This document shows positions 37,201-43,302 of a stretch of DNA of 55,022 bases, one piece after another. The translations under genes were made by a program, and so were the position numbers. How positions within the stretch are numbered: the first letter of the stretch is position 1; the number at the start of each line of letters is the position of its first letter. The stretch comes from Candidatus Rubneribacter avistercoris (lineage in GTDB: Bacteria > Actinomycetota > Coriobacteriia > Coriobacteriales > Eggerthellaceae). The DNA lies in NCBI GenBank assembly GCA_019115845.1, contig DXCU01000066.1:1-55022 (forward strand), given 5' to 3'. Under the pieces are notes generated by a model. It ran no database searches. It had not been told where the DNA came from and saw nothing but the letters and a program-made list of their open reading frames with translations.

Positions 37201-37745
37201 TCCCCGGCAAAGAGTACACGCTCAAGGCGACGCTCATGGACAAGGAGGCCGGCGAACCCCTGACGGTGGCCGACAAGACCGTCACCGCAGAGCTCAAGTT
37301 CACGCCGAATGCGCAGAGCGGCACCATCGACATCGAGCTCGGCGAGTTCGACACGAGCGAGCTGGACGGCCACGACCTCGTGGTGTTCGAGGAGCTGCAC
37401 AAGCAGCACCTCGATGCCGAGGGAAGCGCCACCGACATCCTCGTGGCCGAGCACAAGGACATCGAGGACGAGGGTCAGACCGTCACGGTGACGACCACGC
37501 CCCCGGGTTCCTTCTTCGGCAAGACCGGCGGCAGCGACCTTGCCGCCCTCATCGCCCTCGCGGTCCTTGCCGCGCTCGCGGGCGGCGCGGCCCTCTACGC
37601 GGTGAGGAGCCGCAAGAAGGCCGCCGAGGACGCCGTTTCCGACGGAGATGCGGGAAAGGCCGAGGACGCCTGCGAAGACGCCGACGCTGGCACCGAAGCT
37701 GCGAATGCCCCGGATGCATCCGATGACGAGGGCGGTCAGCGATAG
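31218..37745 (+). CDS. Giant SpaA/VaFE-repeat surface adhesin
   Basis: 2,175 residues, cell-wall anchored. Signal peptide at about 20-48 (ALVLALGNVLGMLAPAAAYA). A head domain follows to about 175, then five SpaA/Cna-B-like modules to about 790 (each with a GxY-type ETKAPAGYL or ETKASEGYN edge), then nine VaFE modules starting near residues 791, 914, 1044, 1168, 1300, 1429, 1555, 1687 and 1961, each with a VDTVxYxxLxPGKEY motif and a VFExL motif containing the isopeptide Glu. The eighth carries an insertion of about 110 residues. The end has FFGKTGG, one membrane span and a KK-rich tail: an LPxTG-like signal without the canonical LP. The sortase downstream is the likely anchoring enzyme. Confidence 0.92.
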   Translation: MGTERKLLNRETRKKVREGTRRLLTAAMALVLALGNVLGMLAPAAAYADDGYTFTFDNGNSVWVSSDGSTITGYATLSGNWYDTSVPVGRYGNMTMPDGTVLKAECYEVYINNPNHGDYNVPANGTYPFTATRQSDGGYFILMHTENAAPVPGALYNLDKVQRTYTTAHWFARVKAEVKVVKVSANPSITNGNDCYSLKGAEFTVYDSNNSSVGTLTTDANGNTGTLALLPGTYTLRETKAPAGYLKAADQTFTVTNSKTLTITVEDPPASDPMTMVVGKYDGDKTYTELQGNLPQGSASLAGAEFTVEYYDTLAYDSYDALKSAGVKPTRSWVVATNERGYASLSASYLVSGDAFYYENGFVTLPRGTVVVYESKAPEGYILNSKDASFQKIQENPTTGVITYNMPEVPESVMRGGVSVQKRDTETGTIPQGGGTLEGITFSIINDNGNSVIVDGKEYASGKVVATITTDEKGRAATADDALPYGSYIIRETATNDAYLITAGDIRATVSKDGTVYSFVASDDIVRGGIEFDKRDIESGLDTTLGAAASFDGTEFEIRSLNDNPVIVDGVTHKKGDVVKTLVVKDGHVSTSADLLPYGDYSLKETKASEGYNLNGALVQFSIAEDGALVNPFAGTDGAAQNQVKRSDLEFTKKGTDTADRLAGIPFKITSNATGESHVGVTDENGYFSSASSWNKHTENTNGNDWALEADGVIDSSKLDMEAGIWFGLTTEGWTTAADDALGALPYDTYTIEELRCTSNEGYQLIKTSVVVSRDGKVYDFGTLDDVMAEITTFAYDALDGDSKVGVGDVTVVDKVTYASLIPGRGYKLVAELHDAVTGDAINGGDGKAISVEKTFTAKEASGIEVIELPVSTYDLAGDTITVYEKLYDAGGSLIAEHADKDDTNQQVTVIEPEIGTTAQDGADGDKTVSTDDEVTVVDTVAYKSLIPGKEYTVKGALMVKKTDKEGNVSEEALKVDGRPVTAEATFTPEAADGTVNVTFTFDSLALADGAQLVAFETLYHNGRVVAAHADIEDLHQTVTVKTPDICTSAYDAADLDKELAADDEATIVDSIEYKNLNPGKEYTVTGTLMVKETGEPLEIDGEPVTGSTTFTPETADGTVNVTFTFDSRALEEGTEIVVFESLERNGNELAAHADIEDKDQTVITTQPHIRTTAVDGMDADKEVVVDDEASIVDTVAYQNLVPGKEYTVKGQLMVKKTGYDGKVSGEALKVNDEPVVAEATFTPETSNGTVDVTFTFDARSIKDKTELVVFETLERAGVELTAHADIEDKGQTVIVTRPEIGTTAVDALDGDKTIVVDDETVITDTVSYTGLIPGKEYTVKGQLMVKGITDEGGASEDPLLVDGEPVTSETTFTPNKADGTVDVVFTFDSRLIPHGTEIVAFESLERAGVEIAVHADIRDKAQTVTAEHPHISTSATDSVDGDKTVVTDDETTVIDTVEYKGLLPGKEYTVSGTLMVKETGEPLEIDGEPVTGSATFTPETADGKVDVTFTFDTRAIEDGTDLVVFESLARNGVEIANHADLEDEGQTVTVIHPTIGTTAADGHDGDKNVITDSVTTVVDTVAYKNLIPGKEYTLKGTLMIKGEDGDGVITEEPLLVDGEPVTAEAVFTPEKSEGTVDVTFTFDSTAVPHGTELVAFEALERVGVEIAVHTNIEDEGQTTTSHVTAIGTTATDGLDGDKTVIADAETTITDDVTYKDALTGVDYTMAGLLIDAGTGLPILTGEGGEKYSQSDVAAFMQQLLDVLGLSSTYEGGEGYLEVPLSQETEGDVAISQSIRVFSDGTYEVVDSETGMDEDGLGFANVGTSGKVPFDELTEEQQAAVSDMVAIPEAGIVLDYSGCGELPAGIDMEALGKLAADNADLLSHMVYGTASFTPEKYDGTVSIDYTFDANAVIDRIGGETKDIVVFEVMLKGGFDEGSAPVIVASECDLDNEEQTVKLVPSTISTTATDKSDGDHELLASKDSVVVDTVEYEGLIPGKEYTLKATLMDKEAGEPLTVADKTVTAELKFTPNAQSGTIDIELGEFDTSELDGHDLVVFEELHKQHLDAEGSATDILVAEHKDIEDEGQTVTVTTTPPGSFFGKTGGSDLAALIALAVLAALAGGAALYAVRSRKKAAEDAVSDGDAGKAEDACEDADAGTEAANAPDASDDEGGQR

Positions 37746-37757
37746 ATCGGCCAGCTA

Positions 37758-37794
37758 GAGGGCGGTCCCGCAAAACTCCTGCGGGACCGCCCTC
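37758..37794 (+). terminator. Strong hairpin after the adhesin gene
   Basis: Perfect 14-base stem (37758-37771 with 37781-37794) and a 9-base loop, 12 bases past the stop. No T tract follows, so it may be factor-assisted or stabilise the long mRNA. Confidence 0.6.
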
Positions 37795-37857
37795 GCAGGA
37801 AATGGGGCGAGAGAAACCGTTCGATAAAGGATCGACTGCAAAGATAGGAGCTACAAG

Positions 37858-38466
37858 ATGAAGGATGAAGGAACCTCCAAGAAGGACAAGCAGGATGAAG
37901 CAGGCAAGCGAAAAACCTTGTTTAAGAAAGGTGCCGCCGTGGTGGCTGGTCTTGCCCTCGTCGCCGCCGTCGGGTTCGGTGCAGGCACCGCCTTCAGCCC
38001 TGCCTCAGTCTCCGATTCCCCCGCTCCCGTGGAAGACGACACCGCTCTCGATGAGCAAGCGCCCACGGGTAAGGAGGTTGTGGACAAAGACGGAGAGGTC
38101 ATCGGCACGGTTGTCGATGATGGGGAGTGCGAGCACGACTGGACGATGACCTACAAGAGCGTCCACCACGATGCGGTGACGCACACCGAGACGGTGGATC
38201 CGGCGTACGACACGAAGACCAGCTACCACTCCGTCTGCAACGACTGCGAGGAAGTCATCGACGGTGTGGCAACGCAGCACATCAAGGACACGGGGCACTC
38301 CGGGTACTCCACCAACGTGCCCATCACCGACGAGGTGCTGGTGAGCGAGGGCTACACCCGCGAGGTCACGGACACCCCCGCCTACGACGAGACGGTCGCC
38401 GACAAGATGGTCTGCACCATCTGCGGCGAGGAGAGGCCCGTACCCTCGGCAAATGAGGACAACTAG
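37858..38466 (+). CDS. Membrane-anchored Cys/His-rich domain protein
   Basis: 202 residues. A basic N-terminus, one membrane segment at about 25-45, an acidic linker, then an extracellular domain with CEHDW, VHHDAVTHTETV, VCNDCEE, a second HIKDTGH stretch and CTICGE. The four Cys and the His suggest a metal-binding ribbon. The same domain ends the minus-strand protein at 39351-40760. The ATG follows TAGGAG. It lies between the adhesin and the sortase, each side bounded by a hairpin, so it is probably its own unit. Function unknown; surface location is inferred. Confidence 0.7.
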   Translation: MKDEGTSKKDKQDEAGKRKTLFKKGAAVVAGLALVAAVGFGAGTAFSPASVSDSPAPVEDDTALDEQAPTGKEVVDKDGEVIGTVVDDGECEHDWTMTYKSVHHDAVTHTETVDPAYDTKTSYHSVCNDCEEVIDGVATQHIKDTGHSGYSTNVPITDEVLVSEGYTREVTDTPAYDETVADKMVCTICGEERPVPSANEDN

Positions 38467-38495
38467 GACAGACGGTCCGCGCCATCGACGCCATT

Positions 38496-38533
38496 GGGAA
38501 GGGGTCGGCTTCTCGCCCCTTCCCGTTCTTTTC
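38496..38533 (+). terminator. Intrinsic terminator before the sortase
   Basis: Nine-base perfect stem GGGAAGGGG (38496-38504) with CCCCTTCCC (38516-38524), an 11-base loop, then GTTCTTTTC. It ends the Cys/His-domain gene. Confidence 0.8.
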
Positions 38534-38547
38534 GAGAGGGGCGTGCT

Positions 38548-39306
38548 ATGAAACGGAGAACGAAATCCCGCATCGCGGCGGCCACCGCCGTCCTCGCCGC
38601 CTTCGCCGCCGTCGCCATCGGCGGGCTCCTTATCTACAGCCGGCTGGCGGTGCGGACGGCCCCGTCGCCGGATGGCACCATGCTCGGCTTCATCGCAACC
38701 GGTGAGACACAGACGGACGGGAACGGGTTTCCCGAAGTGGACTGGGAATACTGGCAGGGCGTCAACCCCGACGTCATCGGCTGGATCACCGTGCCCGGCA
38801 CTGACATAGACTCCCCCATCGTGCAGGCCCGCCCGGACGACCCCGATTACTACCTGAGCCACGACGTGTACCGCAACTACAACCCCCGGGGGGCGGTGTA
38901 CCTTGATGCGGAGTGCGCGGAGATGGGGCTTGCGAGCCGCAACGCCGTCATTCTCGGGCACCACTACGGCATCGGCGAGGACGTCTCTGGGTTCGGGCAC
39001 ATCAAGCGCTATTCCGACAAGGGTTACGCGGCCGACCACGCCTTGGTCCTCATACAGACCCCTGGTTCCAAGATGGCCTACGGGGTGCGCTTCGCGCAGA
39101 TCATCAAGGGCTGGGAGCCGGTGAAGCGGACCACCTTCGCCAACGAAGAGGATTACCGGGCATGGTACAGCTCATGCCTAGGCGAGGCGGCGATGGTGCT
39201 CGATGCGGAAACCGAGCCGGAGCAGACCGTATCGCTCGTCTCCTGCTCGTACAACTACTGGAGCTGGAACGAGCGCACGGTGGTCGTCAGCAGCCCTGCA
39301 AAATAA
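38548..39306 (+). CDS. srtB: Class B sortase
   Basis: Membrane transpeptidase that cleaves a sorting signal and links the protein to the wall or to a pilin subunit. 252 residues: N-terminal membrane segment (about 9-30), the class B stretch DVIGWITVPGTDIDSPIVQ and the following YYLSHDVY, catalytic His138 in LGHHYG, Cys233 in LVSCSYNYW, Arg243 in NERTVVV. The ATG at 38548 follows GAGAGGGG. Its most likely substrate is the adhesin just upstream, whose signal FFGKTGG is not LPxTG, so the enzyme may have unusual specificity (inference). Confidence 0.92.
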   Translation: MKRRTKSRIAAATAVLAAFAAVAIGGLLIYSRLAVRTAPSPDGTMLGFIATGETQTDGNGFPEVDWEYWQGVNPDVIGWITVPGTDIDSPIVQARPDDPDYYLSHDVYRNYNPRGAVYLDAECAEMGLASRNAVILGHHYGIGEDVSGFGHIKRYSDKGYAADHALVLIQTPGSKMAYGVRFAQIIKGWEPVKRTTFANEEDYRAWYSSCLGEAAMVLDAETEPEQTVSLVSCSYNYWSWNERTVVVSSPAK

Positions 39307-39308
39307 AA

Positions 39309-39333
39309 GGGAGGGATGGGCCTCATCCCTCCC
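39309..39333 (-). terminator. Terminator between convergent genes
   Basis: Ten-base perfect stem GGGAGGGATG (39309-39318) with CATCCCTCCC (39324-39333). On the minus strand it is followed by CTTTTATTTT, so it is strong for the Cys/His-domain gene; it may also stop sortase transcripts. Confidence 0.8.
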
Positions 39334-39350
39334 GGTCGTTGCAAAGCCCG

Positions 39351-40760
39351 CTACTTGGTCGCGCCGCAAGAGCAAACATATTTGCCGGTTTCCACCGTCT
39401 CATCGTAAGCGTTTTGCACCGTTACGGTTTTCGGTGTGCAGCTCTGGCATCCGTTAAAAAAGTTGTTCATGCTGTGAGAATCCCAATCGCTTTGATTTTC
39501 GAACTGCGCATAACAGTTGTTGCACACCAAGACTGTCTTTGTTACAGCGTCGTGATGCACGGTCGTGGTCTGCGCGACCCAGTCGTGGGTGTGCGAAGGC
39601 TGCGAGGGCGTGGACGACCCGCCGCCGGAACTGGAGCCACCGCCGTTGGAGCCACCGGAGCCGGAACCGCCGCCCGAGCTGGAACCGCCCGAGTTCGAGC
39701 TGCCGCCTGAGTTGGAGCTGCCGCCGGAATTGGTGTTGCCGTTGCTTCCCGGGTTGGAGCTACCGGAACTGGGACCGCCGCTAGAGTTTGAACTACTCGA
39801 TGAGGACGACGCGTTGCCGGACACGACGGCCTGTTTGTCCTCGGCCTTCTTCTGGTACGTCTGGCGCGCGGCCTCGCGCTGCTCCTCGGGCAGGGCCTCG
39901 ATGGCGGCCTCGACGGCCTCCGCGTCCTCGGGGTCAACCGTCTCCAACGCGAACTCTATCTTCGCCGCAACCGAATCGTCTCCCTCGTCCTCCTTGGGCT
40001 TAACGGAGAACTCCACGGCCTCGGGCAGCTTGTAGGTGGTGCCGTCGGCGAGCGTGGGCAGCGCGGCGAGCTCTGCGGTGTAGTCGCCGGGTGCGAGCTT
40101 AAGCACGGGGCTTTCGGACAGGCCCTCCACATCCTCCTCGGTGTAGGCTTCCTTGGCGGCGTCGAACTGGCCCTCGGGCAAAGCCTCGATGGCGTCCTTT
40201 GCGCTCATGCCGCCGTTGCCCTCGGGCATGACGGAGAGCTTCGCCGCTTCCTTGCCGTCGGAATCCTTGACAACGAGGGTGAACACGCCGTTTTCGGGTG
40301 CCCAGCCCTCGGCCTTGACGGACACCGAGACGGGGCGCGGCTCCTTGGCCAGGCGCTCGGCCACCTCCTTCTCGGCCTGGGCGGCCTTGGCCTTGCCCTC
40401 GGCCTCCGCTTGCTCCTGCGTCGCGATCTGCGCCTGCCGGTCGCTGTACCAGGCGGCTCCTGCACCGAGGCCGGCCACGATGGCCAGGCATACCGCCCCG
40501 ACGGCAACCATCTTCTTCATGTTCCGTTTGGGTTTGCCCTCGGTGTCTCCGCTATCGGCATCGGCTTCAGCGCTTTCGGGTTCGGCAACACCCTCAGAAC
40601 CGATGCCGTTGGCATCGGGTGCGCCGCTCTCCGCAACCGGGTTCTCTTCAGCAGCGCCGGAACTCTCCGCATCCACCGCCGCCGTCCCCGGCATGACCTG
40701 CGTCTCGTCCAAAATCTCGGAGTTACCGCCGTATGCGCTCTCGCTGTTATTGTCTTTCAT
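39351..40760 (-). CDS. Surface protein with Ser/Gly stalk and C-terminal Cys/His-rich domain
   Basis: 469 residues. An acidic cytoplasmic N-terminus (about 1-78), one membrane segment (about 84-105), a charged helical stretch, a beta-rich middle (about 145-260) with repeated EALPEGQFDAAKEAY/EALPEEQREAARQTY motifs, a Ser/Gly/Asn stalk (about 315-395), then HTHDWVAQTTTVHHDAVTKT, VCNNC, GCQSC, YDETVETGKYVCSCG. The last domain matches that of the protein at 37858. The ATG is preceded by GAGGCGATAAGC. A promoter with a perfect TATAAT lies upstream. Probably displayed on the cell surface; ligand (metal or other) unknown. Confidence 0.75.
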   Translation of the reverse strand: MKDNNSESAYGGNSEILDETQVMPGTAAVDAESSGAAEENPVAESGAPDANGIGSEGVAEPESAEADADSGDTEGKPKRNMKKMVAVGAVCLAIVAGLGAGAAWYSDRQAQIATQEQAEAEGKAKAAQAEKEVAERLAKEPRPVSVSVKAEGWAPENGVFTLVVKDSDGKEAAKLSVMPEGNGGMSAKDAIEALPEGQFDAAKEAYTEEDVEGLSESPVLKLAPGDYTAELAALPTLADGTTYKLPEAVEFSVKPKEDEGDDSVAAKIEFALETVDPEDAEAVEAAIEALPEEQREAARQTYQKKAEDKQAVVSGNASSSSSSSNSSGGPSSGSSNPGSNGNTNSGGSSNSGGSSNSGGSSSGGGSGSGGSNGGGSSSGGGSSTPSQPSHTHDWVAQTTTVHHDAVTKTVLVCNNCYAQFENQSDWDSHSMNNFFNGCQSCTPKTVTVQNAYDETVETGKYVCSCGATK

Positions 40761-40797
40761 GCTTATCGCCTCGTTTCGTGCTGTTTTCGATTAGGTG

Positions 40798-40803
40798 ATT
40801 ATA
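40798..40803 (-). promoter_or_regulatory. -10 hexamer for the Ser/Gly-stalk surface protein
   Basis: Perfect TATAAT on the minus strand, 38 bases before the ATG at 40760. The -35 region (TGGTAA at 17 bases) is a weak match. Confidence 0.5.
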
Positions 40804-40855
40804 GTGTCGAATTGCGCTCCTTACCAGGGACGCGCCCTCTTTTCACGCCGTCTTG

Positions 40856-40966
40856 CTACAGAAAGATCGCGCCGACGGCAAGTCCCATCAGGAATCCCAC
40901 GAGGATCATCGCCGCGTAGACGACGATCATCCCGCTCGGGCCGTTGTCATCGTAGCTGTAGTTCAT
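40856..40966 (-). CDS. 36-residue single-span membrane peptide
   Basis: A short polar start (MNYSYDDNGPSG) and then one hydrophobic helix to the C-terminus (MIVVYAAMILVGFLMGLAVGAIFL). The ATG at 40966 follows AAAGAGG and lies 2 bases past the IHF-like stop, so it is probably translated from the same mRNA. Function unknown. Confidence 0.5.
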   Translation of the reverse strand: MNYSYDDNGPSGMIVVYAAMILVGFLMGLAVGAIFL

Positions 40967-40968
40967 GA

Positions 40969-41307
40969 TTAACCTCTTTCGTTTTGCCTGAAGCCATCCG
41001 CGTGGGTGATCGCATCGACAACCCATTCCCGCTGCCATCGCCCGAGCCCCCTCACGCGCCGGTTCGGCGCGATCCCCACGGCGACCATGATCTTTCGCGC
41101 CTTAGCCTTGCCAATGCCGGGGAGGCTCGCCAGGAAATCCTCGACGCGCATACGCTGGGCCGCCTTGGCATCCAAAGCCGTCTTCGGGGTGATGCGCCCC
41201 GCTTTCATGTTCCTCTTGAGTTCGGCGCGCTCCCTACGCGCCTGGTTGGCGATCTCGAGCGCACGAGTGCGCTCCTCGGCGCTCATCGCCGGCAAAGGGC
41301 TTCTCAT
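40969..41307 (-). CDS. Actinobacterial integration host factor (mIHF-like)
   Basis: 112 residues. It matches the actinobacterial mIHF family: a helical N-terminus (EERTRALEIANQARRERAELK), then the H2TH-like core VEDFLASLPGIGKAKARKIM and VGIAPNRRVRGLGRWQRE with the DNA-binding Arg/Gly loop. Known members are nucleoid proteins essential in mycobacteria and cofactors of phage L5 integration. Here it lies on the ICE, so it is probably a second copy. Start: ATG 41307 because AAGGAGGG lies 7 bases upstream; the ATG at 41325 has no RBS. Confidence 0.85.
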   Translation of the reverse strand: MRSPLPAMSAEERTRALEIANQARRERAELKRNMKAGRITPKTALDAKAAQRMRVEDFLASLPGIGKAKARKIMVAVGIAPNRRVRGLGRWQREWVVDAITHADGFRQNERG

Positions 41308-41328
41308 GACATCTCCCTCCTTCATGCC

Positions 41329-41676
41329 TCACCCCCGGCTCGGTTCGGCGGGCACCAGGTGCAGCGCGTAGGCGTCCCAGAGCACGTCGCACATGGTGTC
41401 CCAGAACTCCTTGGAGACGGCCACCGGCTTGCCGGGGTAGTCAAGAAGCCATCCTCGGCATATCCATACCGACATGGCCGCGTACTCGTTGTGGTCGATC
41501 TTCTCCATTTCGATGCGCTTCCTGTTCACCACCAGGTAGTGCAGGTACGGGATGAGCCGAAGCTCCGTCCTCGTCATGGGATACCCCGTGCCCAGGCGCA
41601 TCCGGTACTTCTCGGCCAGCTCGTCGGTCAGGCAACCGCGCAGGCTGCCGGCGTTCTCGACCATCGTTTCCACCAT
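41329..41676 (-). CDS. Hypothetical 115-residue protein
   Basis: Unrecognised soluble protein rich in Tyr, Trp and Leu, with LTDELAEKYRMRLGTGYPMTRTELRLIPYLHYLV in the first half and WICRGWLLDYPGKPVAVSKEFWDTMCD in the second. The ATG 41676 is chosen because AAGGTGGG precedes it by 6 bases; an ATG at 41664 is possible. It lies between the zinc-finger protein (2-base gap) and the IHF-like gene in one minus-strand operon. Confidence 0.65.
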   Translation of the reverse strand: MVETMVENAGSLRGCLTDELAEKYRMRLGTGYPMTRTELRLIPYLHYLVVNRKRIEMEKIDHNEYAAMSVWICRGWLLDYPGKPVAVSKEFWDTMCDVLWDAYALHLVPAEPSRG

Positions 41677-41678
41677 CT

Positions 41679-41969
41679 TCAACCCACCTTCCTGTGTGGT
41701 TTCTTCCAGTACAGCTTCTCGCAGCGCTCCGAGCAGAAGCGCGTCCTCTTGTCGTTCGGCTTGCTGACGGTGACCTCCTTGCCGCAGCGGGCACACGCAA
41801 ACTTCCTTGGCACGCGCTCGGCGAGTACGGCGGATATCATCCGCCACCTGCACTTCCTGTACCTCGCTTTATTCCAGCACGCCTTCGAGCAGAACACATG
41901 ATCCGCGTTTCTGAGCTCGAACTTGGCACCGCACATGGGACACGTGCCGGACGAGGGTACCTGGCCCAT
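41679..41969 (-). CDS. Small protein with two treble-clef-like zinc fingers
   Basis: 96 residues. Two similar Cys4 units: CPMC...FCSKAC at about 10-31 and CARC...FCSERC at about 60-83, each followed by a basic aromatic stretch (WNKARYRKCRW; EKLYWKKPHRK). It looks like a duplicated nucleic-acid or protein binding finger. It overlaps no other gene and follows the antitoxin-like gene by 12 bases. Confidence 0.7.
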   Translation of the reverse strand: MGQVPSSGTCPMCGAKFELRNADHVFCSKACWNKARYRKCRWRMISAVLAERVPRKFACARCGKEVTVSKPNDKRTRFCSERCEKLYWKKPHRKVG

Positions 41970-41981
41970 TTCAACCTCCTT

Positions 41982-42176
41982 TCAGTCCCTCGTTTCCCGT
42001 TTCGGCGCGCCGTTCGCTGGTCTTGCATGCCACGTCCGACCGTGCCCAAGCGGCACGATCTTGGCGACCGGCGTGTTGTGACGGAGCACGACCACCTCCT
42101 CGCTGCTGGCTTGGACGTACTTGCAGATGTCATTGAGGCGCCGTTTGGCCTCCGTGATTCCGATGACGTTTTCCAT
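41982..42176 (-). CDS. Phd/YefM-family antitoxin-like protein (orphan)
   Basis: 64 residues. The N-terminal 45 match the Phd fold: VIGITEAKRRLNDICKYV, then EEVVVLRHNTPVAKIVP. In this family the N-terminus binds DNA and the C-terminus neutralises a toxin; here the C-terminal part is short (20 basic residues) and no Doc, RelE or VapC-like toxin follows. It is first in a minus-strand operon with a GGAGGAGGT ribosome site, and may act only as a repressor of that operon. Confidence 0.75.
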   Translation of the reverse strand: MENVIGITEAKRRLNDICKYVQASSEEVVVLRHNTPVAKIVPLGHGRTWHARPANGAPKRETRD

Positions 42177-42429
42177 CTTCCACCTCCTCCCGCGTGCTCG
42201 TCCCTATCGTGCTTGTACCCAAAGACCCTGAATTGAAACCCTGATTCGGAACTTTTTTCGGATTCGAGGCCGCCCGCCACCTTTCACCGCACCGCATTCG
42301 CTCGCCAAGTTTCCTGTTAGAATTAAGCGGGGCGGGTACAATGGCCATGCAGGGAACATGGCCATATGAGCAGATGCCCATGCAACCGGACACCCATGAT
42401 GGCTGCTTTGGCCGGGACTGGAGGACCGT
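42177..42429. promoter_or_regulatory. Divergent promoter region
   Basis: Gap of 253 bases between the antitoxin-like gene and the next plus-strand gene. It holds a TACAAT hexamer at 42337-42342 in front of the plus-strand gene, and CCATATGAGC near 42361, which recalls the ICE left-end repeats. A minus-strand promoter must also lie here, but I see no strong hexamers for it. Confidence 0.35.
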
Positions 42430-43188
42430 ATGCAGGAGAGAGCGCCCAAGAAGCGCACCGTCTGGGATGACGCCAACTACTTCGACGAGTCGATATTTCG
42501 CAGCGAAGCCACGGGGTACTGGATGGAGTTTTCGGAGAGGTTCGACGGCGACCTCTCCGCAGACTCGGGCGGCGGGCAGACCTACCTGCACACCTATGTC
42601 GTGAATTGCAAGAACCGGGAGTTTCGACGCGAAAGCAAGACCGTCGAGAACAAATTGTGCCACCTGCCCCTTGTCGGAGTGGGCACCTTCCTGCGCGACG
42701 ACGGGACCTACGAGGACAAGTCGTTCGTCGTAGAAAACCTCTACCGCGCGCGCCTTGAGGTCGTCAGCTATTACAATCCCTGCTTCCGATGCTGGGACGA
42801 GAACGGACGCATGTACATGGCGAGCTACAGCCGCGAGGCATGGGAGGCGGGAGACGACACGGTGAGGAGCTTCTTCGAGGTCCGCCTGCTCAAAAGCGCC
42901 GGCATCGAACTTGTCCACTCCCTCGCGCCCGACGACCCCCTGCCCGCCAACCTCCTGTTCACCGACCGTTACAGCGAGATCCCGCGCGCCGCGTCGCGCG
43001 TGTACGGCCTACCCGCCACCCAGTGGGAGGGCATGGACACCTGGGAGGGCTTCACCGAGGACGAGATGCGCGCGAACGGCATGCTGCCCGCCGAGCAGGA
43101 GAAGAAGGCGCGCCGGTTCTCCCTGTTCGGCCGCAGGAAGAAAAACGCGGTGCCCGAGCAGAACGTGTTCTACATCACCCGGCGCTGA
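42430..43188 (+). CDS. Hypothetical protein
   Basis: 252 residues, soluble, rich in aromatic and acidic residues; no family recognised. The N-terminal two thirds look like a beta-rich domain (YWMEFSERFDGDLSADSGGG, RARLEVVSYYNPCFRCWDENG) with a CFRC pair; the C-terminal 40 residues are basic (EKKARRFSLFGRRKK). The ATG follows GGAGG at 5 bases. It opens a plus-strand set of five unknown genes leading to the methylase-helicase, an arrangement often seen for ICE accessory or anti-defence genes (inference only). Confidence 0.65.
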   Translation: MQERAPKKRTVWDDANYFDESIFRSEATGYWMEFSERFDGDLSADSGGGQTYLHTYVVNCKNREFRRESKTVENKLCHLPLVGVGTFLRDDGTYEDKSFVVENLYRARLEVVSYYNPCFRCWDENGRMYMASYSREAWEAGDDTVRSFFEVRLLKSAGIELVHSLAPDDPLPANLLFTDRYSEIPRAASRVYGLPATQWEGMDTWEGFTEDEMRANGMLPAEQEKKARRFSLFGRRKKNAVPEQNVFYITRR

Positions 43189-43217
43189 GGGCGTTTGGGA
43201 TAGGTGACGCGATCCCT

Positions 43218-43261
43218 GTTTGGCAAGCCCCCTTTCGGCGCGGAGCGCTTGGCCGTATCCT
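43218..43261 (+). promoter_or_regulatory. GTTTGGCAA-box promoter, copy 1
   Basis: GTTTGGCAA at 43218-43226, followed by a C-rich run and TTTC, then TATCCT at 43256-43261. The distance from box to hexamer is 38 bases, identical in all three copies (others at 43944 and 52564). It precedes the gene at 43303. Confidence 0.6.
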
Positions 43262-43302
43262 CCATAGCCAAAGTTCCACCGATTTCCATGGAGGGCTGAA
43301 CC

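Noticed and set aside
31218..37745. Possible split of the adhesin into several genes
   Set aside because: One uninterrupted frame with signal peptide at the start and sorting signal at the end; the repeat modules follow in register.
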